Shown: piece after piece, positions 1 through 7,643 of the stretch
Position numbering within the stretch: position 1 is the first letter of the stretch
How the letters are laid out: every line of letters begins with the position of its first letter
Assembly (NCBI RefSeq): GCF_014712675.1
Contig: NZ_JACXSI010000036.1
Span: forward strand, 1-32,883
Direction: 5' to 3'
Length of the DNA stretch: 32,883 bases
Source: Peribacillus faecalis
GTDB taxonomy: Bacteria; Bacillota; Bacilli; Bacillales; DSM-1321
The notes under the pieces: generated by a model
The model's input: only the letters and a program-made list of their open reading frames with translations
What the model was told of the DNA's origin: nothing
Databases searched by the model: none
Translations under genes and position numbers: made by a program

Positions 1-36
1 CAAGCTCGTTATGAATACTTGCGTCAATTATCTTAA
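1..36 (+). CDS. C-terminal end of group II intron reverse transcriptase/maturase (partial)
   Basis: The first 12 codons, ending in TAA at 34-36, read QARYEYLRQLS. I read this as the end of an intron-encoded reverse transcriptase/maturase because the intron's domain V and VI sequences follow directly. The rest of the protein lies to the left of the window, so its domains cannot be seen. Such proteins help the intron RNA splice and move by retrohoming. Confidence 0.6.
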   Translation, partial: QARYEYLRQLS

Positions 37-110
37 TTGAACCGCCGTATACGGAACCGTACGTACGGTGGTGTGAGAGGTCGGGGGTTAATCACCCCCT
101 CCTACTCGAT
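1..110 (+). mobile_element. 3' end of a group II intron (maturase tail, domains V and VI)
   Basis: Directly after the maturase stop codon, bases 41-72 fold as a group II domain V. The lower stem pairs 41-49 with 64-72, a two-base bulge (CG) lies at 62-63, and an upper stem TACG/CGTA closes a short loop at 54-57. Bases 76-108 fold as a domain VI hairpin (GGGGG pairing with CCCCC) and contain the CCTACTCGAT end typical of bacterial introns, with the likely branch-point A in CCTAC. The 3' splice boundary is probably close to 110. Bases 111-277 after it show no gene. Confidence 0.8.
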
Positions 111-277
111 TTTGCTAAAATCGATGAGAGATACTAGGATTTCCACCATCGAGTTTGTCCTTCATGCTTATCTTTTACGAATAATAAACTACTGATTATC
201 ATGGCTTTGGATACCCTGTATTTCGAAAACTCCTTCCATTGCCTAACTCTAATCTCAATATTATAACTCTGTTATTC

Positions 278-824
278 TTACTCCATCTGCCCATTCGCCG
301 CAATCTTCTCCACCACCTTATGCAAATCCTCAGGCTTATGAAACTCAATCGGAGAGAAGCCTTTCTCAAAAAGGATGGAGTCTGCTTCGATTAATGCCAC
401 ATAGCGCCCGTTGATTTTCGCCAGGTGAATGTTTTCGCCGAAGTCACTCAGGTAGCCTTTGATATCCGTGTCGCCAAGTTTCATTTTCAGTTCCGCTTCA
501 GGAGTGTGCTCGACGATATGAGCGGCTGCTTCGATAACTTGGTGGGAATCAAGTTGCTCACGAATTTCGCATTTGTCGCTCGCACTCCAAATCTCCATTT
601 CCTGCTCGAATTGCTTGAACTCTTCTTTCATCCTCAAGGTTTTCCATGATGCTTTCCGTTACCATTTCCATGACCTGTGCCTTCATGATCTCAGGCATCG
701 GTTCGTTGTAGTCGACGTATTTCAGAAAGTCCTCAAAATAGCAGGCATGCGATGATTGGTGGATTTTCTCAGTTCACCGTCCTCGACCATGCCTTCTTCG
801 GGCATATGAGGATACATGACGCTT
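278..824 (-). pseudogene. Truncated, frameshifted copy of the DUF3900-like gene
   Basis: This fragment matches the C-terminal half of the intact gene at 9443-10507. Reading from 637 down to 278 gives about 115 residues nearly identical to the intact protein, but ending in ANGQME instead of VKKSRME. A two-base deletion near 629 and a two-base insertion near 768 break the frame against the intact copy, and homology stops abruptly at 824. The N-terminal half is missing. It is most likely non-functional and marks the left border of the pilus island. Confidence 0.85.
301..824. repeat. Left direct repeat flanking the pilus island
   Basis: These 524 bases match 9466-9989 in the same orientation. 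Bases 301-502 are identical to 9466-9667. The remainder carries roughly a dozen substitutions and two compensating two-base indels, or about 97% identity by hand alignment. The repeat is the 3' half of the DUF3900-like gene. Direct repeats this long around a foreign operon could have been made by the integration event, and could allow loss of the island by homologous recombination. Confidence 0.9.
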
Positions 825-1065
825 GGGCATTGATTTAATGGTGTTTATTGCAATTTGTAAAGTTGGCGGTCACTAATTTGGCTGAATATGTTTAAAAAAC
901 GCGGGAAATTTTCGAGTGGGAGTGACTGGGGATTTTTGAAAACCCTTATAAACACTGGGGTTTTCAGGACTAAAGGCTTCAAATGATAGTAAAATGATAG
1001 CATACTCTATAAAATGAGTAATATTACTCATTGGGAAATGCCATTACAATAATGTTAAGATAACT
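825..1065. other. Non-coding island border with a 20-base palindrome
   Basis: No credible gene lies here. A small hairpin pairs AAAACCC near 940 with GGGTTTT near 960. The repeated phrase AATGATAG occurs at about 982 and 993. A perfect 20-base palindrome, AATGAGTAAT joined to its reverse complement, spans 1013-1032. The stretch contains GGTCACT near 860, a word that also recurs at the other island border around 9330, so it may be leftover mobile-element sequence. Confidence 0.5.
1013..1032. promoter_or_regulatory. Perfect 20-base palindrome, possible operator
   Basis: Bases 1013-1032 read the same on both strands (AATGAGTAATATTACTCATT). It could be a repressor operator. It sits upstream of the pilus operon but before an intrinsic terminator at 1066-1115, so control of the operon by this site is uncertain. 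Confidence 0.35.
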
Positions 1066-1115
1066 AAAAAAGGTCTATCTGAACTTAAAAAACAAGTTCG
1101 GGTAGACCTTTTTTT
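1066..1115. terminator. Strong intrinsic terminator
   Basis: A stem of about 20 bases (AAGGTCTATCTGAACTT pairing with AAGTTCGGGTAGACCTT, with G-T and other minor mismatches) is flanked by A-rich and T-rich runs, so it can work in both directions. It would insulate the pilus operon from transcription entering from the left. Confidence 0.85.
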
Positions 1116-1181
1116 GTATAGATCAAGGACCGGAGAAGAAGTCTGGTTATTTTTTATTTTTTTAATAATATAGATATTCTC

Positions 1182-1230
1182 AAAAAAAAAACACATTTTT
1201 TTTGCACTTTCTTTTCATTTTCTTTGTAAC
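1182..1230 (+). promoter_or_regulatory. Probable promoter region of the pilus operon with A10 and T8 tracts
   Basis: A run of ten A (1182-1191) and a run of eight T (1196-1203) lie 60-80 bases before the first start codon. A possible -35 TTGCAC at 1202-1207 is followed after 17 bases by a weak -10 TGTAAC at 1225-1230. The T tract overlaps the -35. This is the only long non-coding stretch ahead of the operon after the terminator. The promoter assignment itself is weak. Confidence 0.35.
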
Positions 1231-1264
1231 ATGGGATAGGTGTAGAAAGGAGGATCATTGTGGT

Positions 1265-1576
1265 ATGACAGACAAAGAATTTAAGCGGCTGAGACGCCAT
1301 CAATTGATGGATATTATTTATCAGCTTCAAACTCGTGAAGAGGAACTGACAGCAGAAGTTTCTCGTCTGCAAGCTGAACTTGACAGTAAACGAATTCGTA
1401 TGGAAAACGCCGGATCCATCGCAGGTGCAGCTTTGGAGCTAAATGATGTTTTCATGTCAGCACAAAACGCCGCCGACCAGTATCTTGCAGAGATAAAAAT
1501 ATTACTCGAAGAAACAAAGGCAGAAAGACAGCGCATTATGTCTGTTACCAAAAAAGAAGCAAGTCGTGTCCTGTAA
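1265..1576 (+). CDS. Small DivIVA-like coiled-coil protein, first gene of the pilus operon (C-terminus probably truncated)
   Basis: This 103-residue protein starts at ATG 1265, chosen because AAAGGAGG lies at 1246-1253. It is almost all charged helix: residues 1-45 (TDKEFKRLRRHQLMDIIYQLQ and on) form a coiled coil, and a second helix runs to the end. It resembles small DivIVA/cell-division-like proteins, often mis-named DNA repair proteins, that precede signal peptidase and pilin genes in Clostridia. It has no membrane segment or signal peptide. Translation in the same frame after its TAA stop gives AAKEEYNVSA, a second TAA at 1607-1609, then open sequence up to the next gene, so the C-terminus may have been lost to nonsense mutations. 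A role in placing the pilus machinery is a guess. Confidence 0.75.
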   Translation: MTDKEFKRLRRHQLMDIIYQLQTREEELTAEVSRLQAELDSKRIRMENAGSIAGAALELNDVFMSAQNAADQYLAEIKILLEETKAERQRIMSVTKKEASRVL

Positions 1577-1684
1577 GCAGCAAAAGAGGAATACAATGTT
1601 TCCGCATAAAAAATTCTTCACATTATATATTCCGACCCGGAACTTCTTGCAAGCTTTATAAGCTGGATTCATCGGGAGGCGAAG

Positions 1685-2275
1685 ATGGTACTACATAAAA
1701 ACAAAGATGTTTCTTTGCCCACCAAAAGGCAAGTTGAAACAGAACGAAAACGATATAGACGACAAAAAGCATACCGAAAAGCCTTGAGAGGAACTGTTTA
1801 TGTACTGACTATTGTGGCGGCGGTCTCCGTTCTAATTGCAACACTTGTGCTGCCAGTTCTGCAAATCGAAGGCAAAAGTATGGAACCTACCCTTCAAAAC
1901 GGTGACATCGTGTTGCTTACCAAAAGTACAGATTTTGACCGTGGAGAGCTATGCGGTTTCACTTGGAATAACAAACTACTGATTAAGAGAGTCATTGGAT
2001 TTCCCGGTGACTGGATTGAGATTGATACTGATGGCACAGTATATGTCAACAGCGAAGCAATTGATGAACCTTATGTGATGGATAAAACCATGGGCGAGTG
2101 TGATTTAGAGTTTCCTTATCAAGTTCCCCAGGAGCAATATTTTGTAATGGGTGATTTGAGAGAAACATCAATTGACTCCCGTAGTACCCTAATTGGCTGT
2201 ATTGAAAAAGACCAAATCGTAGGAAAGGTGGCCTTCCGAGTTTGGCCGCTTAACAGCATTGAATTTCTTAAATAA
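1685..2275 (+). CDS. Signal peptidase I dedicated to the pilus operon
   Basis: This 196-residue S26 family membrane protease removes signal peptides from exported proteins. A basic cytoplasmic N-terminus (residues 1-35) is followed by one membrane segment (about 37-59). The catalytic serine is Ser65 in GKSMEPTL and the general-base lysine is Lys101 in IKRVIGFPGD. The box GDLRETSIDSR replaces the usual GDNR-x-SxDSR, so the usual Asn is Leu. GGGAGG at 1673-1678 supports the ATG. It sits 17 bases before the tip pilin gene, so its likely substrates are the pilins. It is distinct from the second signal peptidase at 10686-11228, which looks like the housekeeping one. Confidence 0.93.
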   Translation: MVLHKNKDVSLPTKRQVETERKRYRRQKAYRKALRGTVYVLTIVAAVSVLIATLVLPVLQIEGKSMEPTLQNGDIVLLTKSTDFDRGELCGFTWNNKLLIKRVIGFPGDWIEIDTDGTVYVNSEAIDEPYVMDKTMGECDLEFPYQVPQEQYFVMGDLRETSIDSRSTLIGCIEKDQIVGKVAFRVWPLNSIEFLK

Positions 2276-2292
2276 GGAAAGAATGAAACGAT

Positions 2293-4869
2293 ATGAGAAT
2301 AATAGAGTCTTACCTTCAGGAAACAAAGCTGAATAAACGACGACGGCAGCTTACTGTGTCGGTACTGACAGTTTTGTCACTCATCGTTGCAGTAAGCGTT
2401 TCGTGGAATCTCCATTTGACTGGTATTACCATGGCAAATGGAGCCTTTTGTGGGCAAAACGAACATATCCATACCGAAGAATGTGTAGAGTGCACTTTGG
2501 AAGAGCATTTGCACGAGCTTTCCTGCTACTCAGATCCCAATGCAGATGTAGAGGATACGGCTATCTGGGAAGCCACTCTGCCAGACACACTAACGGGGAG
2601 ATGGTCAAAGGATATTGTTGCAATTGCCAAATCGCAAATTGGATATCTTGAAAGCGAAAGGAACTTCATCCTTGCCGATGATGGTGAAACTAGGCAAGGC
2701 TATACCAGGTATGGTGCTTGGTACGGCAATTCCCATGGCGAGTGGAATGTAATGTTCCTTTCCTTCTGTATGAGGTATGCAGATATTCCAAACGACATCA
2801 TTCCTAGCACTGGAGGCGCTTATAGTCTTCGTAGCTACCTTGAAATGGAGGGTATGCTGAAAACTGGGCCATATACCCCTAAGGCAGGAGATATTATCAT
2901 CTTCGAGGATGATACGATTGGAATTGTAACTGAGATAGGCGAAGAAAACTTATCGGTTATTATTGGAGATTTTGAAAATACAGTTGCCGAAAAGGAATTT
3001 GACATAGCTAACCTTAAGGTCAGTGGCTATGTAGATATGACGGCACTGACAAACGAACATTGCCTCCCGGAAATATTTGAGCAAAGCTTTAAGGGCGAGG
3101 ATTACACTGTAGAGGTTGTCTATGACACTAAATCAGAACTACCGGAGGGAGCAACACTTACTGTAACAGAGCTTACAGAGCAAACAAAAAGTTATACAGA
3201 TACAATAGAAGAAATGCTGGACGAAAATAAAGAACTAAGTTCCATTCGATTGTTCGATATTTCCTTTACACTAAACGGAGAGGTAGTAGAACCGCTTGAA
3301 GGATCTCAGGTGGGTGTAAGCATCTTCTTCCGTGACGGCTTCACTCTTGCTGAGGAAGAAAACCTTGAAATCTTTCATTTTGATGATAGCGGTGGTGCAG
3401 AGAAGATAGACGGACAGGTAGAAAACAACGAAACGGTTGAGTTTTCCACCGACAGTTTCTCGGTCTATGCAGTTGCCAGTTCTGCGGAAACCCGAGCCGA
3501 AGGTGACAGAGCCACTATTACATTCGACCACAATAACGCATTTTATGCTGAATATGGTAAGGCTAATCCGACATACACCGTACGCTTTGATGCAAATGGT
3601 GGCAGTACTACAGCCCCAAGCTCCATTACCGTGGATAGTGGTAATGATGTGGTGTTACCAGATTATACTGGAACAAACGGACGTAAAGTGTTTGTTGGTT
3701 GGTCAACAATCAACAACGCCACAGACTCTGGCAAATATACCACCCCGGTGTATAAACCAAATACAATATATACACCGACTGCCAATGTAAGGCTGTATGC
3801 TACTTGGGCATCAGTAAATGTGGATGCGAAATTCTTTATCCGAAAGGACGGAATCATTCCTACAGAGCCTCAAGGTCATAGTGTTTCTGAATACACAAGC
3901 GGTATATCCATCGCTGGAGCCATAAAAATCGGTGAGTTCTACACCAACTCTTCGGTAGGTGTAGGAAGCCGCTTAAATCAAATGCCTACAGATGAACAGA
4001 TTAAGGCTGTGTTCAATGAGTATGACCCCAACACCCAGTTTATTCTGTGGTATGTTGTGAAACATGAAGAAACTTGGCACGTTGATGGTGTTGTACTGGA
4101 CAAGTCCCTTGTAAGTCTAAGCTATGATGCAAACGCTCCTGCAGGTGTGTGGACAAATATGCCCGACGGCGCACAGTTCCCGGTAGATACCGTGACCTAT
4201 GTAGGACTCCACGGTGGAACAGGAAGCGATTACCGTATACCTTCCAGAAATGATGGCTACATCTTTGTCGGGTGGAACACGGAGCCGGATGGCAGCGGAT
4301 ATACCTATCAAACCGGTGACAACATTACGATGACAGAAAGCAAGGTGCTGTATGCCGAGTGGAAAAAGGATACACATACGCTGATACTCAACAAGGTGGA
4401 TTCTAATGACGACTCTGCATTACTGCCCGGTGCGACATTCACCTTGTACAAGAAATCGGAAACCGGCTTTGAGCATATGCAAACCCTCACTACTGGCTCC
4501 GGTGGTCGGATCGACTTCGGCAAAATTGAAACAGATACCATCTATAAATTGGTGGAGGATAAGCCGCCTGGCGGATATTCCATTATTAACGAAAGCTTCT
4601 GCTTCAAAATTGCTACCGTTGACGGCGCATTAGCTGTGGTGTTCTGTGATGATAGCGGTAACGAAGTATCTAACCCGCTTGCTATCACCGGCGGATATGA
4701 TCCCTCTACTAAAATTATTACAGTCCAGGTAGAGAATCTTGCCGGTTATGCGCTTCCTTCTACAGGTGGCATCGGCACATACCTATTTATAATATGCGGT
4801 CTTATTTTAATAATATCACCGCTTATTTATGGATTCAGCTTGAGGGGCAAGTCTGGAAGGAGGCTTTAA
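2293..4869 (+). CDS. Large LPXTG pilin/adhesin with degenerate CHAP domain, probable tip pilin
   Basis: This 858-residue surface protein has a membrane or signal segment at about 20-45, then a Cys/His-rich stretch (53-79, with HIHTEEC and HLHELSC). A CHAP-like domain follows at about 108-248. Two InlB-type/Listeria-Bacteroides beta repeats follow (about 428-505 and 608-690, each with an FVGW core and ending in YATW or YAEW). A SpaA/Cna-B domain lies at about 695-815, then LPSTGG (821-826), a hydrophobic segment and a basic tail (RGKSGRR). In the CHAP-like domain the expected Trp-Cys is Trp151-Asn152, and the usual HVGIV is TIGIV, so both catalytic residues seem lost and a binding role is more likely than cell-wall hydrolysis. 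Size, position and domain mix suggest a tip adhesin. Confidence 0.88.
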   Translation: MRIIESYLQETKLNKRRRQLTVSVLTVLSLIVAVSVSWNLHLTGITMANGAFCGQNEHIHTEECVECTLEEHLHELSCYSDPNADVEDTAIWEATLPDTLTGRWSKDIVAIAKSQIGYLESERNFILADDGETRQGYTRYGAWYGNSHGEWNVMFLSFCMRYADIPNDIIPSTGGAYSLRSYLEMEGMLKTGPYTPKAGDIIIFEDDTIGIVTEIGEENLSVIIGDFENTVAEKEFDIANLKVSGYVDMTALTNEHCLPEIFEQSFKGEDYTVEVVYDTKSELPEGATLTVTELTEQTKSYTDTIEEMLDENKELSSIRLFDISFTLNGEVVEPLEGSQVGVSIFFRDGFTLAEEENLEIFHFDDSGGAEKIDGQVENNETVEFSTDSFSVYAVASSAETRAEGDRATITFDHNNAFYAEYGKANPTYTVRFDANGGSTTAPSSITVDSGNDVVLPDYTGTNGRKVFVGWSTINNATDSGKYTTPVYKPNTIYTPTANVRLYATWASVNVDAKFFIRKDGIIPTEPQGHSVSEYTSGISIAGAIKIGEFYTNSSVGVGSRLNQMPTDEQIKAVFNEYDPNTQFILWYVVKHEETWHVDGVVLDKSLVSLSYDANAPAGVWTNMPDGAQFPVDTVTYVGLHGGTGSDYRIPSRNDGYIFVGWNTEPDGSGYTYQTGDNITMTESKVLYAEWKKDTHTLILNKVDSNDDSALLPGATFTLYKKSETGFEHMQTLTTGSGGRIDFGKIETDTIYKLVEDKPPGGYSIINESFCFKIATVDGALAVVFCDDSGNEVSNPLAITGGYDPSTKIITVQVENLAGYALPSTGGIGTYLFIICGLILIISPLIYGFSLRGKSGRRL

Positions 4870-4962
4870 TATTAAGCCTCCCACACAGGGTGCAAAAAAT
4901 TAAAATGGTGCGCCGGGCTTTATCCAATCAATATAAAATACCAATCAGAAAGGACTTAAATT

Positions 4963-6729
4963 ATGAAAAAGTTTTTCTCATTAGCGATGATTTTTGTGAT
5001 GCTTTTCACAATAACTGTCCCTGCATTTGCCGCAGGCAATGGAACTATTACCATTGAAAATGCTACTATTGATCAGGTATATACTCCCTACAAAATCTTT
5101 GATGCTACCTATTCGGGTACAGGCAAAGTGTCTTATACCATCAGTACCGCCAATCAGTTCTACACCGCACTTTTTGGCAATGACGGCAATACCGATAACG
5201 CTTTTTTCAGCAAGACGGCCACTACAGTTCCGGGTGTTTACACTATATCCAAAAAGGATGTGGACGATTCTGCCCTAATTGATTATTTGTTGAAACTTAT
5301 TAAGGGTGGTTCATATGAATCTGCAAAGCCTGCTGTGACAGCAGGAAGTGATGAAGTTAAATTTGAAGGTTTGGACTTTGGTTATTATGTGATTACTAGC
5401 TCACTAGGTACTGCTGTGACTATTACCAGTACAATTCCGGACGCAACTGTAATTGATAAAAACCAAAAACCTTCAAATCTACAAAAGAAAATCTGGGAGG
5501 ATGTAAACAAAAATAATGTTGTGGATGAAGGTGAACTAAAAAGTTCTAACACTGCTTCTATTGGAGATAGTGTACATTACCAAATTAGCATGACTGCTAC
5601 AAATTATGACGGAGCAAACCAGATTCAGTATTATTCCATTTATGATATTGAAGGCGAAGCTATTTATGCCGACTACAAAAGCATCAAGGTGTTTGTCGGC
5701 AAAGAAGAGTTAACAAAGGGATGGTATTTAGGTGGTGAATCTAATTCTCCCCTAGGAAACTGGAGTACAGATACTACTACTATTAATGACGCAGAGTGGT
5801 ATTTGGTTAAAACGGGTGACGACAAGTTTCACATTACCATCCCTTGGATGACAAACCATACTTTAGAATTGAATACTACCTCACCTGGATATACATTAAC
5901 ATTTGACAACACATCTGAGTCTAAATCTAAGTCTAAGTATGCTTCACCAAGTGAAATTAAAGTAACATTTAAATCTCAGCTTGAAGCCAATGCTACTATT
6001 GATCAGCCGGAAGAAAACAATGACAAAAACTATAATGAAGCTTATGGTTCATGGTTCCGGAACGGTAATGAACTAGGAAGAACAGATTCTAGTAAAGTTA
6101 CTACCAATACCTACGGACTAGGTCTACATAAAAAAGATATGGAGAATCAAAGTATCTCTCTTGCTGGCGCGAAATTCCGTCTTTACAGCGATGCAGCATG
6201 TAAAGAGCCTGTTTATGTAATTCCTACTAATGTTCAAGGGGTATACATGGTTGATGACTATAACAAAACAGTTAGTGGCAATCCAAATACAGCAAGAAAA
6301 GCATATGAATCTCAATTGTCAGCGTATTTAGGTTCTTTGACCCAGGATAATCGAGTTGAATCTCCAGTAAACGGTAAAATTATGATTATCGGACTTGCCG
6401 CTGGTGATTATTGGCTAAAAGAGTATGAGGCACCTGCTGGATATAATCTACCTGCTGACCCAGTAAGATATACACTTGGCACAGGCTCAAGCTCATTTGA
6501 AGTTTTCCATAAAGACGGTGTGGTGGCAGAAGGTAATGATGTAAGTCAGGATCATATTCGTTTAGAATACAAACTGACAACACAGACTGTACTGAACAGC
6601 TCTGGTACAGTTCTTCCGTCCACAGGTGGAACAGGGACAGTTTTAATCATTACCATTGGTAGCATTCTTGCTATTGGTGCCGTAATATTCCTTGTTACAA
6701 ACAAGAAGATGTCCGTTTATACAGACTAA
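4963..6729 (+). CDS. Major pilin subunit with LPSTG sorting signal (isopeptide-forming type)
   Basis: This 588-residue protein has a clean signal peptide cut after AFA (about residue 23). It continues with beta-rich pilin domains, a VIDKNQKP motif around Lys166 that probably supplies the polymerising lysine in the place of the classical pilin motif, and a C-terminal Cna-B domain with the E-box-like YWLKEYEAPAGYN (483-495). LPSTGG at 551-556 is followed by a hydrophobic helix and a short tail. GAAAGGA at 4948-4954 supports the ATG. Being the repeated-domain pilin next to the class C sortase, it is the likely shaft subunit, linked from its LPSTG threonine to the lysine of the next subunit. The assignment of Lys166 is inferred from position only. 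Confidence 0.9.
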   Translation: MKKFFSLAMIFVMLFTITVPAFAAGNGTITIENATIDQVYTPYKIFDATYSGTGKVSYTISTANQFYTALFGNDGNTDNAFFSKTATTVPGVYTISKKDVDDSALIDYLLKLIKGGSYESAKPAVTAGSDEVKFEGLDFGYYVITSSLGTAVTITSTIPDATVIDKNQKPSNLQKKIWEDVNKNNVVDEGELKSSNTASIGDSVHYQISMTATNYDGANQIQYYSIYDIEGEAIYADYKSIKVFVGKEELTKGWYLGGESNSPLGNWSTDTTTINDAEWYLVKTGDDKFHITIPWMTNHTLELNTTSPGYTLTFDNTSESKSKSKYASPSEIKVTFKSQLEANATIDQPEENNDKNYNEAYGSWFRNGNELGRTDSSKVTTNTYGLGLHKKDMENQSISLAGAKFRLYSDAACKEPVYVIPTNVQGVYMVDDYNKTVSGNPNTARKAYESQLSAYLGSLTQDNRVESPVNGKIMIIGLAAGDYWLKEYEAPAGYNLPADPVRYTLGTGSSSFEVFHKDGVVAEGNDVSQDHIRLEYKLTTQTVLNSSGTVLPSTGGTGTVLIITIGSILAIGAVIFLVTNKKMSVYTD

Positions 6730-6797
6730 TATTTAGCAAAGCTGTGGGAAGAGGTTCTTCCTCTCCCCACGCAAAATATAGAAAAAGGGAGAAGTCT

Positions 6798-7643
6798 ATG
6801 AGAAAGCACAAAACAACAATTTTATTAATATTGGTTCTTTTTGTAGGTCTCTCCGTTTTGCTATATCCAACAATCAGCGACCACTGGAACCAGAAAACTC
6901 AATCCCGTGCTATCGACAATTACGAATCGGTTTTGCAGAATATGAAGCCAGAAGATTATATACCATATCTTGAAAAAGCGGAAAAATACAACCAGGAACT
7001 GTATGCAACCCAAAATCCCTTTCTCAATTATAAAAAGCTTTCAGGCTACGATTCCTTGAAAATCTCTGACAGCAATATCATGGGATATGTGAATATTGAG
7101 AGAATAGGTGTGGAGCTTCCAATCTATCATGGTACATCGGAAGAGGTTCTAAGTAATGCAGTAGGTCACTTAGAGGGTAGCAGTCTCCCAGTTGGTGGAG
7201 AAAGTACCCATTCGGTTATGTCTGCTCATAGAGGACTTCCTAGTGCTAAGCTATTTACCGACCTTGACCGATTGGAAATCGGAGATACCTTCACCATTAC
7301 AGTCTTAGATCGGGTACTGACCTATCAAGTTGATCAAGTAAAGGTGATTGAACCCACCGAAATATCTGATTTGCAAATTGTAGAAGGTATGGATTACTGT
7401 ACCTTATTCACTTGCACTCCATATGGTATTAATACACACCGGCTGCTTGTACGAGGGGTTCGGGTAGAATCGGCAAAGGTAAAGCCTGTGCTTTATGTAG
7501 CTAACGAAGCCTTTCGTATTGATCCATTAGTTGTAACACCATTAGTGGCAGCACCTATACTTTTTGTTTTGCTAATTTATTTGCTTGTAAAATATAGAGA
7601 ACCCCGAAAGAAAAAGGAAGGAGGAATCCACATTGAAGCATAA
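6798..7643 (+). CDS. Class C (pilin-polymerising) sortase
   Basis: This 281-residue transpeptidase joins pilin subunits. It starts at ATG 6798, after GGGAGAAG; in-frame sequence upstream of this is not credible. An N-terminal membrane segment (about 7-24) and a second C-terminal one (about 240-262) with a basic tail are typical of class C. The catalytic triad is His144 (SAHRG), Cys206 (LFTCTPYG) and Arg215 (NTHRLLVRG). The lid region reads NPF (residues 73-75), where class C sortases usually have DPF or DPW. It overlaps the next gene by 11 bases, which suggests translational coupling. It acts on the LPSTG pilins encoded upstream. Confidence 0.93.
   Translation: MRKHKTTILLILVLFVGLSVLLYPTISDHWNQKTQSRAIDNYESVLQNMKPEDYIPYLEKAEKYNQELYATQNPFLNYKKLSGYDSLKISDSNIMGYVNIERIGVELPIYHGTSEEVLSNAVGHLEGSSLPVGGESTHSVMSAHRGLPSAKLFTDLDRLEIGDTFTITVLDRVLTYQVDQVKVIEPTEISDLQIVEGMDYCTLFTCTPYGINTHRLLVRGVRVESAKVKPVLYVANEAFRIDPLVVTPLVAAPILFVLLIYLLVKYREPRKKKEGGIHIEA

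Noticed and set aside
1154-1372. Minus-strand open frame over the promoter and first pilus gene
   Set aside because: It is antisense to the promoter poly-A/T region and the first gene, with no ribosome binding site.
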